DNA of 64,000 nucleotides from positions 186,001 through 250,000 of the forward strand of contig NZ_LAQQ01000002.1 in the NCBI RefSeq assembly GCF_000971985.1. Direction: 5' to 3'. How positions within the stretch are numbered: the first letter of the stretch is position 1; every line of letters starts with the position of its first letter. The position numbers and the translations under genes were made by a program. Under the pieces are notes generated by a model. That model was not told the origin of the DNA and made no database searches. It saw only the letters and a program-made list of their open reading frames with translations. The DNA comes from Paenibacillus dauci. Its GTDB lineage: Bacteria; Bacillota; Bacilli; Paenibacillales; Paenibacillaceae. Below are positions 63,520 through 64,000 of the stretch, piece by piece.

Positions 63520-64000
63520 ACTGGAAAATGAAAGAGGTTGTACTGACCGTTATTCTCGCGGTTGCCTGCGGCGTCCTGTATCTGGGCTGGTCGACGCTGT
63601 GGATTCCGATCTCGGCACTGGTCGGGCCGGTTGGCGCCGGATTTATGTTTGGGATCTGGATTATTGCCAGTCCCATCGTTGCTTACATTATTCGCAAGCC
63701 TGGTGCAGCGCTGATCGCCGAAGTCGCCGCCGCAGCGGTCGAGATGCTGACAGGCAGTCATTTTGGACTGTCTGCCCTGCTGGTTGGTGTATTTCAGGGA
63801 TTGGGAGCAGAGATTGCTTTTGCGATCTTTGGCTACAAACGATATAACGTGTTCACATTGATGCTATCCGGAGCACTGGCAGCTGTCGGCAGTATCGCCT
63901 ACAATCTGGTAGCCAATGGCCTCGGCTATTATACAACCCAGATGTTCTTCCTGACGCTGGGTATTCACGTGATCAGCGGCATTGTGCTGGGCGGATTGCT
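63516..64000 (+). CDS. ykoE: YkoE-like thiamine/HMP ECF transporter S component (3' cut by window edge)
   Basis: At least 161 residues, open to the window end. The start MNWKMKEVVLTVILAVACGV and membrane segments VGAGFMFGIWIIASPIVAYIIRKPGAALIAEVAAAAVEM, GSHFGLSALLVG, QGLGAEIAFAIFGYKRYN are typical of YkoE (the S unit of the YkoEDC transporter for HMP/thiamine precursors). It is coupled to tenA by ATGA overlap. YkoD/YkoC-like genes should follow beyond the window. Confidence 0.93.
   Translation, partial: MNWKMKEVVLTVILAVACGVLYLGWSTLWIPISALVGPVGAGFMFGIWIIASPIVAYIIRKPGAALIAEVAAAAVEMLTGSHFGLSALLVGVFQGLGAEIAFAIFGYKRYNVFTLMLSGALAAVGSIAYNLVANGLGYYTTQMFFLTLGIHVISGIVLGGL

Overview
The window looks like chromosomal DNA of a Paenibacillus-like Firmicute (Bacillales). 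The support is strong AGGAGG-type ribosome binding sites, frequent TTG and GTG starts, many short U-tailed intrinsic terminators, a TPP riboswitch, and families typical of that group (ECF sigma factor with a DUF4179 anti-sigma, UPF0397 ECF transporter, VTC and CotH proteins, Gram-positive Pel genes). Species assignment is inference. I saw no rRNA, tRNA, insertion sequence, CRISPR array or prophage.

Layout. 1-2.8 kb: an ABC exporter (ATPase cut by the window edge, then permease) in one operon with an OmpR-type response regulator and histidine kinase. 2.7-15.4 kb: mostly single genes: a lipoprotein, UbiA prenyltransferase, YjdM zinc ribbon, luciferase-like flavin oxidoreductase, a duplicated secreted helical protein, an NAD-dependent epimerase-like protein, an ECF sigma/anti-sigma pair, an APH-fold kinase, a divergent MarR/quinone reductase pair, and TetR. 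15.5-31.5 kb: the main locus. 31.5-41 kb: NudC-type Nudix hydrolase, SEC-C/YkgJ protein, methyltransferase, catalase-like protein, a PAS-GGDEF-EAL protein, a broken DUF4179 gene and a lipoprotein. 41-44.5 kb: a three-gene ECF transporter. 44.7-56.7 kb: alpha/beta hydrolase, L7/L12-like membrane protein, maltose phosphorylase with beta-phosphoglucomutase, metallopeptidase, a second GGDEF-EAL protein, a TIM-barrel protein, a CNNM/CorC protein and an unlisted 48-residue membrane protein. 56.8-64 kb: flavin amine oxidase, ArsR, three SDR-type proteins, then a TPP riboswitch followed by tenA and ykoE (cut by the right edge).

The most interesting region is 15.5-31.4 kb. A nine-gene minus-strand run encodes a Gram-positive Pel-type exopolysaccharide machine. 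In order it has a UDP-sugar epimerase fused to a PelD-like c-di-GMP receptor (GTG start at 30019), PelE, a DUF2194 deacetylase that replaces PelA, the PelF glycosyltransferase and the PelG transporter. The run then continues into two CotH-kinase lipoproteins, a VTC polyphosphate-polymerase-fold protein and a DUF4956 membrane protein. A secreted TIM-barrel glycosidase, probably the missing PelA hydrolase half, is divergent at one end. A membrane diguanylate cyclase without the inhibitory RxxD site converges on the other end. My reading is a self-contained c-di-GMP-controlled polymer factory with an attached phosphate-transfer or cell-surface module. The core Pel cluster is known from Bacillus cereus; the fusion and the appended CotH-VTC-DUF4956 block are the parts worth pursuing.
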